This document shows, one piece after another, positions 14,384-22,652 of a stretch of DNA of 29,232 bases (positions are counted from its first letter, which is position 1; every line of letters begins with the position of its first letter). The stretch comes from CAYHIW01 sp964356745 (GTDB taxonomy: Bacteria; Patescibacteriota; Microgenomatia; UBA1406; GWC2-37-13). The stretch is from positions 1-29,232 of the forward strand of contig CAYHIW010000003.1 in the NCBI GenBank assembly GCA_964356745.1. Reading direction: 5' to 3'. The notes beneath the pieces were generated by a model, which worked only from the letters and a program-made list of their open reading frames with translations, was not told the origin of the DNA and did not search any database. The position numbers and the translations under genes are program-made.

Positions 14384-15955
14384 TTAATATTTTAATCGAG
14401 ATCCGGAACTGATCATTAATCCTACAACCGTTTTGATTCCATCTGTTTTAGTAGTGATAAATACGGCGTTGCCGCTCCGAACAAATTCAACCACACCAGA
14501 AGTGCGTATTTTCATATTTCTTGGAAGATCGTGAGAATTGATTGTTGTGGGAGTTCCACTTTCAATTAACATTCTTAATCTCTCATCTGCTTCAACGGGG
14601 TTTGAAATTCCCGTTCTCTCCATATGTTTTCTTAATACGTCGGGTTGAATATTAAGAGGTATTGTCTGTTGTGTTTCTTGTGATTCGGTTTTTTGACCTA
14701 AATAAGAAGCGTATGTTTCGGTAACCCATTTCAAATATGTTTCCTCAATTGGAGCATTCTCTTGTGAGGATTTATGATAAAGATTCTTGATCAGCGATCC
14801 AACACCCAAAACGAGTTGATTAGTTCTTTGATGATGGTCGACTGAAGACGGAAGACCATGTTCGTGCCACCATGCGCTTGATAAATGCAAAATTCCACCG
14901 AGATTAACCAACGGAGCTGGTGCAACAGTTATTCCAGATTTATGAAATGCTCTGACTACTTGAGGATCAGGTTCACCGTCAAGTACTGGATATTGATCGT
15001 TTGCAGCTCCACATATAATTTGAGCCGTCCCAGTTAATCTCATTGATTGAAGATTTTCCAAATTCAATACGTAAGGATTTGCACACGGCATGAATAGTTC
15101 AGCTGGTGCATCCCAAAATTCTTCTGGAGCAACTTCTATAACTTGAGGGTACTTTTTTTGTAGAGTCTTTATTTTTTCAGTATCAATGTCGGTAACGTAT
15201 ACGGAAGCATTTGGATAATCATTCACAATATTACTTATAAGTCTTGATCCAACATTTCCAACTCCTTGTACAGCAAATGTAACTTGTGAAGGGTTAATTC
15301 CCTTAATCTCCATAAGGGCTTTAGCTCCTGCCCAAACTCCGGTAGCTGTTGTTGGAGATGGATCCCCAGTTCCACCGTTTTCCACAGTTTTACACGCTAC
15401 ATATTCTGTTTGGTTTCCTATGAGATCCATGTCTTCAGAGTTAGTTCCCATATCGACAGCGGTTATATGTTTACCGTCCAGAGTTGAAATGTGACCAGCG
15501 AATTCTGCTAACAGTTCAGATCTAAATAAATGAAGTTCAAAATCCTCAACATAATCTGCAACTGCAATAATCGTTTTTCCTCCACCCATCTGTGCAGATC
15601 TAACTTCCCAGGGATGTGCCTTCCCTTCTTTTTGCATTTCTAAAAGCATTCTGTAGAGTGTAAGCCACTTTCTTGACATATCTCGTGCAAGTTCATTAAC
15701 TTCTTGATACACATCTCCTAAAGCAGTTGGATCATTAAAGTCTATTTTTTTAATTCGGGCTCCTCCTAAAGTAGAGCCATACCTGTTATCATCTCCCAAT
15801 CCAGTAGAATGGACGGCTGTAACAACTAGTGCTTGAAATGGAACTTCCTTAATTTCCGTTGGATATACTTCGGATGGTTGGCGCAATCTACGATCAGCTA
15901 CCTTGCTTAAGCGTTGAGTTGTTTCAATCCTCACGTCTGCTTCTAAAAGTGTCAT
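14384..15955 (-). CDS. Glu/Leu/Phe/Val-type dehydrogenase, divergent
   Basis: This is an NAD(P)-dependent oxidative deaminase of the ELFV superfamily. The core has GSTLGGARIKK (60-70), LARDMSRK (Lys96), GGGK (Lys127), AVDMGTNSEDMD with catalytic Asp168, GTGDPSPTTATGV, the Rossmann motif VQGVGNVGSRL (229-239) and MPCANPYVL. The two catalytic-site lysines are 31 residues apart instead of 12 as in leucine dehydrogenase, a roughly 19-residue insertion. About 130 residues extend beyond the usual C-terminus and are not recognised. Substrate specificity cannot be told from sequence alone. The gene has a private promoter and a leader holding a foldable RNA and a terminator, so expression is probably controlled by premature termination. 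Confidence 0.82.
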   Translation of the reverse strand: MTLLEADVRIETTQRLSKVADRRLRQPSEVYPTEIKEVPFQALVVTAVHSTGLGDDNRYGSTLGGARIKKIDFNDPTALGDVYQEVNELARDMSRKWLTLYRMLLEMQKEGKAHPWEVRSAQMGGGKTIIAVADYVEDFELHLFRSELLAEFAGHISTLDGKHITAVDMGTNSEDMDLIGNQTEYVACKTVENGGTGDPSPTTATGVWAGAKALMEIKGINPSQVTFAVQGVGNVGSRLISNIVNDYPNASVYVTDIDTEKIKTLQKKYPQVIEVAPEEFWDAPAELFMPCANPYVLNLENLQSMRLTGTAQIICGAANDQYPVLDGEPDPQVVRAFHKSGITVAPAPLVNLGGILHLSSAWWHEHGLPSSVDHHQRTNQLVLGVGSLIKNLYHKSSQENAPIEETYLKWVTETYASYLGQKTESQETQQTIPLNIQPDVLRKHMERTGISNPVEADERLRMLIESGTPTTINSHDLPRNMKIRTSGVVEFVRSGNAVFITTKTDGIKTVVGLMISSGSRLKY

Positions 15956-15978
15956 ATATTATTTACATTTTTAACCAT

Positions 15979-16006
15979 AAAAAAACCCGCTCATTTTTTG
16001 GCGGGA
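15979..16006 (-). terminator. intrinsic terminator in the dehydrogenase leader
   Basis: On the minus strand CCCGC and GCGGG pair around a 10-nt A-rich loop, followed by seven U residues (15979-15985). It lies downstream of the promoter at 16103-16131 and upstream of the ATG at 15955. The 5' arm with its flanks (16000-16006) is also complementary to 16038-16044. Confidence 0.75.
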
Positions 16007-16015
16007 TCTATAAAA

Positions 16016-16086
16016 GAGTTTATTTAATCAAACCTCTTCCCGCCGTTAGGCTAGGATAAGAAGGAGGTTGGAAACTAAATAAACTC
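16016..16086 (-). ncRNA. foldable leader RNA, candidate aptamer/attenuator
   Basis: An 11-bp perfect closing stem (16076-16086 with 16016-16026) encloses a second stem, AACCU then bulged C then CUUC, paired with GAAG-AGGUU. The apical hairpin is GCC-UAAC-GGC. The GGCGGGA segment at 16038-16044 can instead pair over 7 bp with the 5' arm of the terminator, giving mutually exclusive folds. I do not recognise a known riboswitch class. Alternatives are a protein-bound leader, or a small RNA of about 115 nt ending at the terminator. Confidence 0.5.
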
Positions 16087-16102
16087 GCGATATCATTAGT
16101 CT

Positions 16103-16131
16103 ATTATAAGATGGCGCGTAACAATATGCAA
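16103..16131 (-). promoter_or_regulatory. promoter for the dehydrogenase leader
   Basis: TATAAT (16103-16108), a 17-bp spacer and a weak -35 TTGCAT (16126-16131) lie directly after the cysS stop on the minus strand. The expected start is near 16096, about 140 nt before the dehydrogenase ATG. Confidence 0.6.
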
Positions 16132-16132
16132 C

Positions 16133-17545
16133 TCATTTTGAGTATGCTTTCTTTACTAAAGCGCCCGATGAATGGTCTTCTATGAGATAACCGGCAGATT
16201 CAATTTGTTTTCGCAAATGGTCTGATTTGTCAAAATCTTTATTTTGACGAGCTGCCTCTCTTTGATTGACGAGCTCTTGAATTTCTATTGGAATAATTTC
16301 GTCTTGAATTTCATTTAACTTCAGTCCCAGAACTTGATCAAATTCAAGCACGAGGTCGAGCTTATCTTGTGAAGGAATATTGGATTTAATTACTTCCCAC
16401 ATTACTGCAATTGCTTGTGGAGTCTGAAGATCGTTATCGAGTGCATCAAAAAATTGTTTTCGCAGTTCGTCAACAGTGGAAAGTTTTTCCTGAGAAAGAG
16501 ACGTTCTTTGTGTTGGACTCTTTAATGCCATAACATGATGTTCTAATTTAGAATAGGCTTCCCGTGCCGCTTTTGCTGATTCCCAGGTAAAATTCATTTG
16601 TTTACGATAATGCGTCTGAAGAAATAAAAGTCGTAAAGCCATTGGTTCTACTCCCTTTTTAACAACGTCATCTATGGTAAAAAAGTTTTCTAAAGACTTG
16701 CTCATCTTCTTTCCATCGATTAATAGAAACTCATTATGAAACCAAATTTGGGCAAATGGTTTTCCTGTTGCCGCCTCAGACTGAGCAATTTCGTTTTCAT
16801 GATGAACGGGGATATGATCAATGCCACCTGCGTGAATATCTATAGTTTCACCTAGATATTTCATACTCATTGCAGAACATTCAATATGCCATCCTGGAAA
16901 TCCATCGCCCCAAGGAGAGCTCCAATGCATGGTGTGATTGGCAAATCGACCAACTCGTTTAAACCAAAGTGCAAAATCTGCAGGATGCTTTTTTTCTACA
17001 TCAATATGAACATCTTCTCTAGCTTGTTGTTTTTTTTCTTCAAGTTTTTGTCCAGAAAGTTTGCCGTAGCTTTTAAACTTTGATATGTCAAAGTAAATTG
17101 CCTCTTTTGTCTCGTAAGTACATTCTTTTTCTTGCAGTCTTTTAATTAGTTGAATCATATCTTCAATATGATCGGTTGCTTTAACAAGTCGATATGGAGG
17201 GAGAATGTTCATTTGTTTCACCGTATCTAAAAAAAACTTTGTATAAAATTCTGCAACTTCCCACACCGTTTTACCCGATTTTAGAGCGCCTTTTTCAAGT
17301 TTGTCCTCGCCTTCATCACCATCTCCCGTTAAATGTCCAACGTCGGTAATGTTCATGACTTCATTCACTTTGTAACCAGAATATTCTAATGTTCGACGAA
17401 GGATGTCAACGTTAACATAGGTGCGAATATGACCAATGTGGGTGTAGTCGTATACCGTTGGCCCACAGGCATAAAAACTCACTGATTTATCATGAAGCGG
17501 TTTAAGCTCCTCGATTTTTTTCGAAAGCGTATTGAATAGTTTCAT
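16133..17545 (-). CDS. cysS: cysteinyl-tRNA synthetase
   Basis: This class I synthetase charges tRNA-Cys. The 470-residue protein has the zinc ligand Cys27 in FYACGPTVYDY, the HIGH motif at 36-39 (THIGHIRTYVNVD), the second zinc region GWHIECSAMS with HHENEIAQSEA, and KMSKS in DGKKMSKSLENFFTI. The C-terminal DALR-like anticodon region ends with QREAARQNKDFDKSDHLRKQIE, which is conserved in CysRS. It starts 2 nt after the HAD gene stop and is probably cotranscribed with it. The downstream dehydrogenase promoter begins at its stop codon. Confidence 0.97.
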   Translation of the reverse strand: MKLFNTLSKKIEELKPLHDKSVSFYACGPTVYDYTHIGHIRTYVNVDILRRTLEYSGYKVNEVMNITDVGHLTGDGDEGEDKLEKGALKSGKTVWEVAEFYTKFFLDTVKQMNILPPYRLVKATDHIEDMIQLIKRLQEKECTYETKEAIYFDISKFKSYGKLSGQKLEEKKQQAREDVHIDVEKKHPADFALWFKRVGRFANHTMHWSSPWGDGFPGWHIECSAMSMKYLGETIDIHAGGIDHIPVHHENEIAQSEAATGKPFAQIWFHNEFLLIDGKKMSKSLENFFTIDDVVKKGVEPMALRLLFLQTHYRKQMNFTWESAKAAREAYSKLEHHVMALKSPTQRTSLSQEKLSTVDELRKQFFDALDNDLQTPQAIAVMWEVIKSNIPSQDKLDLVLEFDQVLGLKLNEIQDEIIPIEIQELVNQREAARQNKDFDKSDHLRKQIESAGYLIEDHSSGALVKKAYSK

Positions 17546-17547
17546 GC

Positions 17548-18399
17548 TTAAATAAGTTTAAAGTAGCGAAAAACATCTATCAAGCCATCTTCGTTGACGT
17601 GATTCCCCATGAATTGTTTTGGATCAGTAAAGTCAAACTTTGCTACTAATTCTGGAGTACCATTTTTCATGGTACCTTTATATCCACAGATATTTAAAAA
17701 CTCCCAGTCCAGCATCGTATCTCCCACTCCCAAAATGTTTTCCAGTGGAACTTGCATGTATTGAGATAATTTTTCCACCCCCATTTTTTTTGATACTCCC
17801 TTTTTTGTAACGTTGAGAATTTGTATAGGGAAAATGTACGGATGTGTGCCCCACGTGTAATCAACCTTATTTTTCAGTTGTGAAAAAACGTTTTCTATGA
17901 TGGTGTGATCGTCACTTGTAGAAGCTGTAATATTAAGTTTAGTAATCGCCTCTTTATTTAGAACGTTCTTAAAATCATTAACAATAGTAGGTTTTTTATC
18001 TACGATTGAGGAATATTTTTTTGTAATTTCTGAAATTTGATGCTTTTGTAAAAAGTACTCGTTAGTAGCAAAGAGACTAATATAAATGTGTTTAGGTAAA
18101 AGATCAAGAATTTCATTTACAGACTCTGTTTCGAGAGGAGTAATTTCTATGATTGTTTTTTTAACAGGGTTGAAAATTACCGCACCGTTTGTTGCGACAT
18201 GAGGACTGTTTATATTCAGAGCTTCAATGTTTTTTTGTGCTGCAAAACTCGGCTTTGCAGTCAAAAAAGAGATCGAGATACCCGATTTCATTATTTGATG
18301 TAGTGCATTTTGAATGTTTATACTTGGGTTTGGAAAATTTACACCCTCAAGATTACCAACAACAACGCCGTCAATATCGAGAACAATAGCTTTAATCAT
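17548..18399 (-). CDS. HAD-superfamily (Cof-type) phosphatase
   Basis: This is a predicted phosphohydrolase for small phosphorylated metabolites. From the ATG at 18399 the protein has 283 residues and begins MIKAIVLDIDGVV, with the nucleophile Asp8 and Asp10 (motif I). Motif II Thr lies in FLTAKPS, motif III Lys in VTKKGVSKK, and motif IV is GVGDTMLDWEFL. The large cap between motifs II and III places it in the Cof/IIB type. A 20-codon extension of the open frame upstream crosses a palindromic repeat and is not conserved-looking, so it is rejected. A TGCTACAAT box lies about 20 nt upstream. It precedes cysS by 2 nt; the substrate is unknown. Confidence 0.85.
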   Translation of the reverse strand: MIKAIVLDIDGVVVGNLEGVNFPNPSINIQNALHQIMKSGISISFLTAKPSFAAQKNIEALNINSPHVATNGAVIFNPVKKTIIEITPLETESVNEILDLLPKHIYISLFATNEYFLQKHQISEITKKYSSIVDKKPTIVNDFKNVLNKEAITKLNITASTSDDHTIIENVFSQLKNKVDYTWGTHPYIFPIQILNVTKKGVSKKMGVEKLSQYMQVPLENILGVGDTMLDWEFLNICGYKGTMKNGTPELVAKFDFTDPKQFMGNHVNEDGLIDVFRYFKLI

Positions 18400-18428
18400 A
18401 AAAATGCTTGTGTAATTGTAGCAAATGT

Positions 18429-18494
18429 GCCCTTCGATAAACTCAGGGCTTTTCGCCAAGCAAGCTGGTCGAAGACTTTGAGCTTGTCGAAAAG
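18429..18494. repeat. tandem pair of palindromic elements next to tRNA-Pro
   Basis: Two hairpins lie back to back. The first is 18429-18449 (GCCCT and AGGGC arms with a TCGA-type core). The second is 18449-18494 (CTTTTCG paired with CGAAAAG outside, CAAGCT paired with AGCTTG inside). The second ends on the base before the tRNA. The CCCTTCGA/TGTCGAA style is that of dispersed repeats in many bacteria; they may also protect or end the tRNA transcript. Confidence 0.6.
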
Positions 18495-18566
18495 TCGGGG
18501 TGGAGGGAATTGAACCCTCTGCCTCACGGTCCCGAACCGTGCATTCTTCCGATGAACTACACCCCG
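18495..18566 (-). tRNA. tRNA-Pro (anticodon CGG)
   Basis: A full cloverleaf of 72 nt is visible: acceptor CGGGGTG/CACCCCG with discriminator A, D-stem GTTC/GAAT closed by a G-T pair, anticodon stem CACGG/CCGTG with loop TTCGGGA (anticodon CGG, reading CCG), a 5-nt variable loop, and T-stem GAGGG/CCCTC with loop TTCAATT. CCA is not encoded. It lies 16 nt downstream of the charged hypothetical gene; TAAAAT at 18575-18580 is a possible private -10 box. Confidence 0.95.
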
Positions 18567-18582
18567 TAGTCGCAATTTTACT

Positions 18583-19101
18583 CTACTGTTTGCCGGTAGA
18601 AGGTCTTGTTTCTGGATGTTGTTCTTGAGCCTTTTTTTTCGGAGAGAAAATACTTCTGCGTTTTTTACCGCTTGGGAGTCCCCCACCTTGCTGTTGATTA
18701 GCAATCCCCTCTTGTTTTTTTTGATGGTGTTCAGATTCTTCGGCGTGTTCTTGCTTAGCTAACTTTCTTTTATTTTCTTCGATGATTCGTTCCTCGTCTG
18801 ATTTAACGATATTGAAAAGTCTCTGCCGAACAGCATCGATATTCTGTTTATCATGATCTTTGTATAACTTTTCAGTATCAATTGAAGTATGATTATTCCC
18901 TCTTTTTTGCTCCTTGAATTCGCCTATTTCACCGACCGCGGTTTTCCCGCTTTGCTCCTCAACCGCGGCGGTGCTCGTAAAAGCATCTGGAATGAATGCT
19001 TCACTAATGCTTTTGACCGTTGTTTTGGCGGTAGATTTACCAAGATCCGAAAGAGTTTCAAACGTATCATTAATAATTGTTTTCTTTTTGATTTTTTTCA
19101 T
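18583..19101 (-). CDS. charged low-complexity hypothetical protein
   Basis: This 172-residue protein is not recognised with certainty. It resembles lysine/glutamate-rich hypothetical proteins common in Microgenomates (possibly the DUF5660 type; not verifiable here). The N-terminus is basic (MKKIKKKTI). A helical middle (residues 75-125, DRQ/EEK-rich) probably forms a coiled coil, and the tail is disordered with a QQQGGG stretch and basic patches. There is no membrane segment or catalytic motif. It begins 3 nt after the DUF59 gene stop and precedes tRNA-Pro, so it may share their transcript. A structural or nucleic-acid-binding role is only a guess. Confidence 0.75.
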   Translation of the reverse strand: MKKIKKKTIINDTFETLSDLGKSTAKTTVKSISEAFIPDAFTSTAAVEEQSGKTAVGEIGEFKEQKRGNNHTSIDTEKLYKDHDKQNIDAVRQRLFNIVKSDEERIIEENKRKLAKQEHAEESEHHQKKQEGIANQQQGGGLPSGKKRRSIFSPKKKAQEQHPETRPSTGKQ

Positions 19102-19104
19102 AGG

Positions 19105-19407
19105 TTACATTCCAAGTTGAGCTCTGGCGTTGTCTGACATTTTTTCCATGGACCATGGAGGGTCAAAGGTAAGGTTAATTTTGACATTTTGACAACCCAG
19201 CTGATATAGTTTATTTTGAATTTCTTGTTCGATGAGGGAAAATAAAGGGCACCCCATTGTGGTTAATGTCATCGTGATTAAAACAGCGCTATTTTTTTTA
19301 ACCGCCACATCGTAAACGAGTCCCAGATCCATGATTGAAATATTGAGTTCGGGATCGAGTACCTTTTTCAGTTTATTCTCAATTTGTTTCTTAGTTACGA
19401 CTTTCAT
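19105..19407 (-). CDS. MIP18/DUF59 family Fe-S assembly protein
   Basis: This is a small protein of the SufT/PaaD/MIP18 family implicated in maturing iron-sulfur proteins. The 100 residues follow the family pattern: LDPELNISIMDLGLVYDV, then MTLTTMGCPL with the conserved Cys53, then FDPPWSMEKMSDNARAQLGM at the end. No SUF or ISC genes lie nearby, so its clients are unknown. It is divergent from rnj with 18 nt between starts and is followed by the charged hypothetical protein after 3 nt. Confidence 0.93.
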   Translation of the reverse strand: MKVVTKKQIENKLKKVLDPELNISIMDLGLVYDVAVKKNSAVLITMTLTTMGCPLFSLIEQEIQNKLYQLGCQNVKINLTFDPPWSMEKMSDNARAQLGM

Positions 19408-19421
19408 GTATAGGTATATTA

Positions 19422-19427
19422 TATAAT
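19422..19427 (+). promoter_or_regulatory. -10 box overlapping the first rnj ATG
   Basis: TATAAT covers the first bases of the ATG at 19426 and ends 7 nt before a second in-frame ATG at 19435. If this is the promoter, the real start is the second ATG and the mRNA is leaderless. No clear -35 box was found. Confidence 0.4.
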
Positions 19428-21105
19428 GAATGATATGGATAACTATAAAGTACGTTTTGTTCCTCTAGGTGGTGTTATTGGAGTCACGAAAAATATGTAT
19501 TTGTACGAGCTGTATCAAGGCGATACTCTCAAAGACATTCTTATTGTTGACTGCGGTATTGGTTTTCCTCAAGACAAGGCACTCGGAGTTGACTTTGTGA
19601 TTCCTGATATTTCGTATCTTAAGGATAAAACGCAGTTTATTCGAGCGATTATTTTGAGCCATGGTCATGAAGATCACATTTCTGCACTACCCTATCATTA
19701 TAAAGATCTTGGTTCGCCACAAGTCTATTCAAGCAAGCTTACCGCCTCATTTGTTAAGAATAAATTTAAAGAGTCCGGAGGAGATGTCAAAATAACCGTT
19801 GTGGATCTTCAAAAAGAATATGAATTCGGCCCATTTAAAGTGTCGTTTATAAACATTACTCACTCTATTCCCGATACGCTTCATATGTATATTAAAACGC
19901 CGGTTGGGAATTTTTATCATGGGACAGATTATAAGCTCGATCTTACTCCACCCTTTGGACAACCTCCTGATTTCCACAAAATAACATCGGCAGGTAAGGA
20001 AGGAGTCTTATGCTTATTCTCAGACTGTCTGGGATCTGATCGCGAAGGACTTACTTTGTCAGAAAATATTGTTGGACAAACATTTGAAGATGAAATGAGA
20101 AAAACAAAGGGTAAATTTATCATGAGTACGTTCTCGTCAAACATTTCACGAATCAGACAATGTGTTGAGGCGGCGAAAAAATTTAATCGTAAAGTTGCGT
20201 TTATGGGAAGATCGATGAAGGAAAATACGTCGATTTCTGCTGAAATCGGATATCTCCCCATGCCGGATGGAATGGTAATTAAGGAGGAGCAAGTAATGAG
20301 GCTTCCCCCAAACAAGGTTTGTCTTATTGTTGCAGGTTCTCAAGGTCAGTACAACTCTGCACTTGCCAAACTTGCAACCGATCAACACAGGTTAGTGAAA
20401 GTTAAGTCGGGAGACAAGGTTGTGTTTTCTTCAGATCCAATACCTGGAAATGAAAACGAAGTTTACGCATTAATTGAAGAACTGATTGTGAAGGGTGTTG
20501 AGGTTGCTTATTCTGGAAGTCAAGAACAGTTGCACGCTTCAGGACATGGTAGTCAAGAAGATATTAAGTTTCTTATGCGTTTTACTAATCCTAAATACTT
20601 TATTCCTATAGGTGGAACTATTCGTCATCAACGTGGATATCAGCAACTTGCCGTGGACCTTGGATATCAAAAAGAAAATGTTTTTTTGCTTGATGAGGGT
20701 AATACAATCTGGTTTGAGAAAAAAACAGCGCGAAAAGGCCCTGTTGTAAATACCAAAACAATTTACGTTGACGCATATGGAGTTGGAGATGTAGGTAATG
20801 TTGTTTTGCGCGATCGAGAAACTCTCTCAACTGAGGGAATGGTTGTTGTTGTTTTGTTTGTAGACCAACAAGGTAAGTCCATCTCAACGCCGCGTATTAT
20901 TTCACGAGGATTTGTTTTTGAAAAGCAAGAGGATGCTATGTTCAAGAAAGCTCAAGATCTCATCGAGCAGAAAATAAAACCAAAAGGAGATAGAGTGATC
21001 AATGTGGGGAATCTCAAAAGAGAGATTGGAGACACGCTTGAGAACTTTTTCTATCAGGAAAGAGGAAGAAAACCACTGGTCATTGTTGATTTAGTCCAAT
21101 TGTAA
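19426..21105 (+). CDS. rnj: ribonuclease J
   Basis: This metallo-beta-lactamase/beta-CASP ribonuclease handles mRNA turnover and 5' processing. The zinc motif HGHEDH is at 79-84 (ILSHGHEDHISALPY). The beta-CASP region includes FIMSTFSSNISRIRQ and GSQGQYNSALAKLA, and a further histidine motif is HASGHGSQEDIKFL. The C-terminal domain follows to residue 559, the normal RNase J length. Starts at 19426 and 19435 are both possible; the second fits a leaderless transcript. The stop overlaps the recR ATG as TAATG, which implies translational coupling. Confidence 0.96.
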   Translation: MNDMDNYKVRFVPLGGVIGVTKNMYLYELYQGDTLKDILIVDCGIGFPQDKALGVDFVIPDISYLKDKTQFIRAIILSHGHEDHISALPYHYKDLGSPQVYSSKLTASFVKNKFKESGGDVKITVVDLQKEYEFGPFKVSFINITHSIPDTLHMYIKTPVGNFYHGTDYKLDLTPPFGQPPDFHKITSAGKEGVLCLFSDCLGSDREGLTLSENIVGQTFEDEMRKTKGKFIMSTFSSNISRIRQCVEAAKKFNRKVAFMGRSMKENTSISAEIGYLPMPDGMVIKEEQVMRLPPNKVCLIVAGSQGQYNSALAKLATDQHRLVKVKSGDKVVFSSDPIPGNENEVYALIEELIVKGVEVAYSGSQEQLHASGHGSQEDIKFLMRFTNPKYFIPIGGTIRHQRGYQQLAVDLGYQKENVFLLDEGNTIWFEKKTARKGPVVNTKTIYVDAYGVGDVGNVVLRDRETLSTEGMVVVVLFVDQQGKSISTPRIISRGFVFEKQEDAMFKKAQDLIEQKIKPKGDRVINVGNLKREIGDTLENFFYQERGRKPLVIVDLVQL

Positions 21106-21710
21106 TGAGTAATTTGCCACCAAATCTGAAACGAATAGCCTTTTTCTTACAGAGACTGCCAGGTATTGGTGAGAAGACCGCTAAGAGACTTTCATTTTAT
21201 TTTCTTCGGATGCCAGATGAAGATCTCAAAGCGTTTGCAGAAAGTATACGAGATCTAAAAGAGACTACAAAAAAATGTACAGTATGTTTTAACCTTACCG
21301 AAAACGATATTTGTTTTGTCTGTGAAAATTCGCAACGGGATCCATCTATTATTACGGTAGTTGAGGATGTTATTGATCTTCTATCATTTGAAACGGGGAA
21401 TATTTATAACGGGTATTACCACGTTCTTCATGGAAAAATAGATCCACTCAATAATATTGGGCCTGATGAGATTTTTATTAATCAACTTGTTGAAAGGGCA
21501 AAGAAAAATAATTTGAAAGAAATTATTTTGGCAACTAACTTTGATATGGAGGGTGAGGCAACTGCGATGTATATTAAGAATCAACTTAACGGACTGGGTA
21601 AAACTTTTAAAATAACGAGGCTTGCATATGGTTTGCCTATTGGAGGGAATTTGGAATATGCCGATTACCTTACGTTAAAGAAAGCTATCGAAGGCCGCAA
21701 CGAATTCTAA
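21105..21710 (+). CDS. recR: recombination protein RecR
   Basis: This recombinational repair protein works with RecF/RecO to load RecA. The 201-residue protein has an N-terminal helix-hairpin-helix (LQRLPGIGEKTAKRLSFY), a zinc finger with Cys58, Cys61, Cys70 and Cys73, a TOPRIM domain (ITVVEDVIDLLSFE, ATNFDMEGEATAMYI) and the C-terminal LAYGLPIGGNLEYADYLTLKKA motif. It is coupled to rnj by a 1-nt overlap. Its stop overlaps the convergent pyrB stop by 4 nt. Confidence 0.96.
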   Translation: MSNLPPNLKRIAFFLQRLPGIGEKTAKRLSFYFLRMPDEDLKAFAESIRDLKETTKKCTVCFNLTENDICFVCENSQRDPSIITVVEDVIDLLSFETGNIYNGYYHVLHGKIDPLNNIGPDEIFINQLVERAKKNNLKEIILATNFDMEGEATAMYIKNQLNGLGKTFKITRLAYGLPIGGNLEYADYLTLKKAIEGRNEF

Positions 21711-22639
21711 TCAAAAATAAGTGATAGGAGGGTCATGCGGATGTGGAGACCGTTTCGCATCTGGGTTGTGAGATAAACTGCTCGGGGGTCGCTATCAACT
21801 TCGGTATCAATCTCCTCTACGCGAGGCAAAGGGTCCATGATGATTAAATTGTTATTCCCATACTTTGAAAGAAATTCTTTTGTCAAAATAAATCTGTTTT
21901 TTAGTTTTGCGTATTCCTCCTCACTTGAAAAGCGTTCTTTTTGAATTCGATTCCAGTACCAAAAGTCAGCATCCTTTGGTATTTCATCAGGCGAATCAAC
22001 TTCTATAATCTGCAGTCCCCTTTTCTTGAATTGTTGCAGTAGTGACTGATCAAGTCGGAGTTCCTTAAGTGATAGTAAATAAATTTTATTATTAGGAAAA
22101 AGCGCAAGACCCTTAAGGAGTGAGAGTATCGTTCTGCTATGTAGTATATCGCCACACATGACTCCGGTAAGACCAGATAGTTTTCCTTTTGTGTGCTGCC
22201 AGATAGTATAGAGATCATAAAATGTCTGTGTTGGATGGTCTCCTGCCCCGTCCCCCGCATTAATAAGAGGAATATTTAAAACTTTTGCGGCTTTTGTAGC
22301 GCTGCCTTTTTCTGGGTGTCTTAAGACGATAAGATCAGAGTAACACTCAAATGTTCGAAGTGTGTCTTCAAACGATTCCCCCTTGTGTACGGATGAGATT
22401 TCACCCGGATTAAGAACGGCGGTGGTAGTTCCACCGAGTCGTTGAATTGCCGAGCTGAAGGATCCATACGTTCTCGAAGATGGTTCGTAAAATAGAAGCG
22501 TGGCATGTTTACCATTTAGCTTTTTTCCTTCGAAATTGTTTTCGATATTATTTTTGGTTTCTTGAAATAAATAAAGAAGTGCTTCTGTATCAAACTGATC
22601 CATGGATACAATATCTTTATTGAGGAAGAAGTTTTTCAT
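21707..22639 (-). CDS. pyrB: aspartate carbamoyltransferase, catalytic chain
   Basis: It makes carbamoyl-aspartate in pyrimidine synthesis. Carbamoyl-phosphate ligands are present: the SSRT variant of STRT in EPSSRTYGSF, the lysine loop SVHKGESFEDT, HPTQTFYDLYTI, and the C-terminal MDPLPRVEEI. The aspartate-site N-R-I-Q motif lies in WNRIQKERFSSEEEY. HPTQ followed by DLYTI and the R-x-Q segment favour aspartate over ornithine carbamoyltransferase. The ATG at 22639 (310 residues, MKNFFLNKDIVSMDQF) matches family starts; a Met 14 codons upstream is rejected because it runs into prs. No other pyrimidine-pathway gene or regulatory chain is in the window. It follows prs by 13 nt. Confidence 0.92.
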   Translation of the reverse strand: MKNFFLNKDIVSMDQFDTEALLYLFQETKNNIENNFEGKKLNGKHATLLFYEPSSRTYGSFSSAIQRLGGTTTAVLNPGEISSVHKGESFEDTLRTFECYSDLIVLRHPEKGSATKAAKVLNIPLINAGDGAGDHPTQTFYDLYTIWQHTKGKLSGLTGVMCGDILHSRTILSLLKGLALFPNNKIYLLSLKELRLDQSLLQQFKKRGLQIIEVDSPDEIPKDADFWYWNRIQKERFSSEEEYAKLKNRFILTKEFLSKYGNNNLIIMDPLPRVEEIDTEVDSDPRAVYLTTQMRNGLHIRMTLLSLIFD

Positions 22640-22652
22640 AATTACAGAAACG

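Noticed and set aside
16016..16086. Twister ribozyme, because of a GCCUAAC string
   Set aside because: The other conserved loops and pseudoknot partners of twister are not found; the string forms a simple UAAC-loop hairpin.
18400..18459. Upstream extension of the HAD phosphatase
   Set aside because: It is translated palindromic repeat and spacer; the conserved protein begins at MIKAIVLDIDG.
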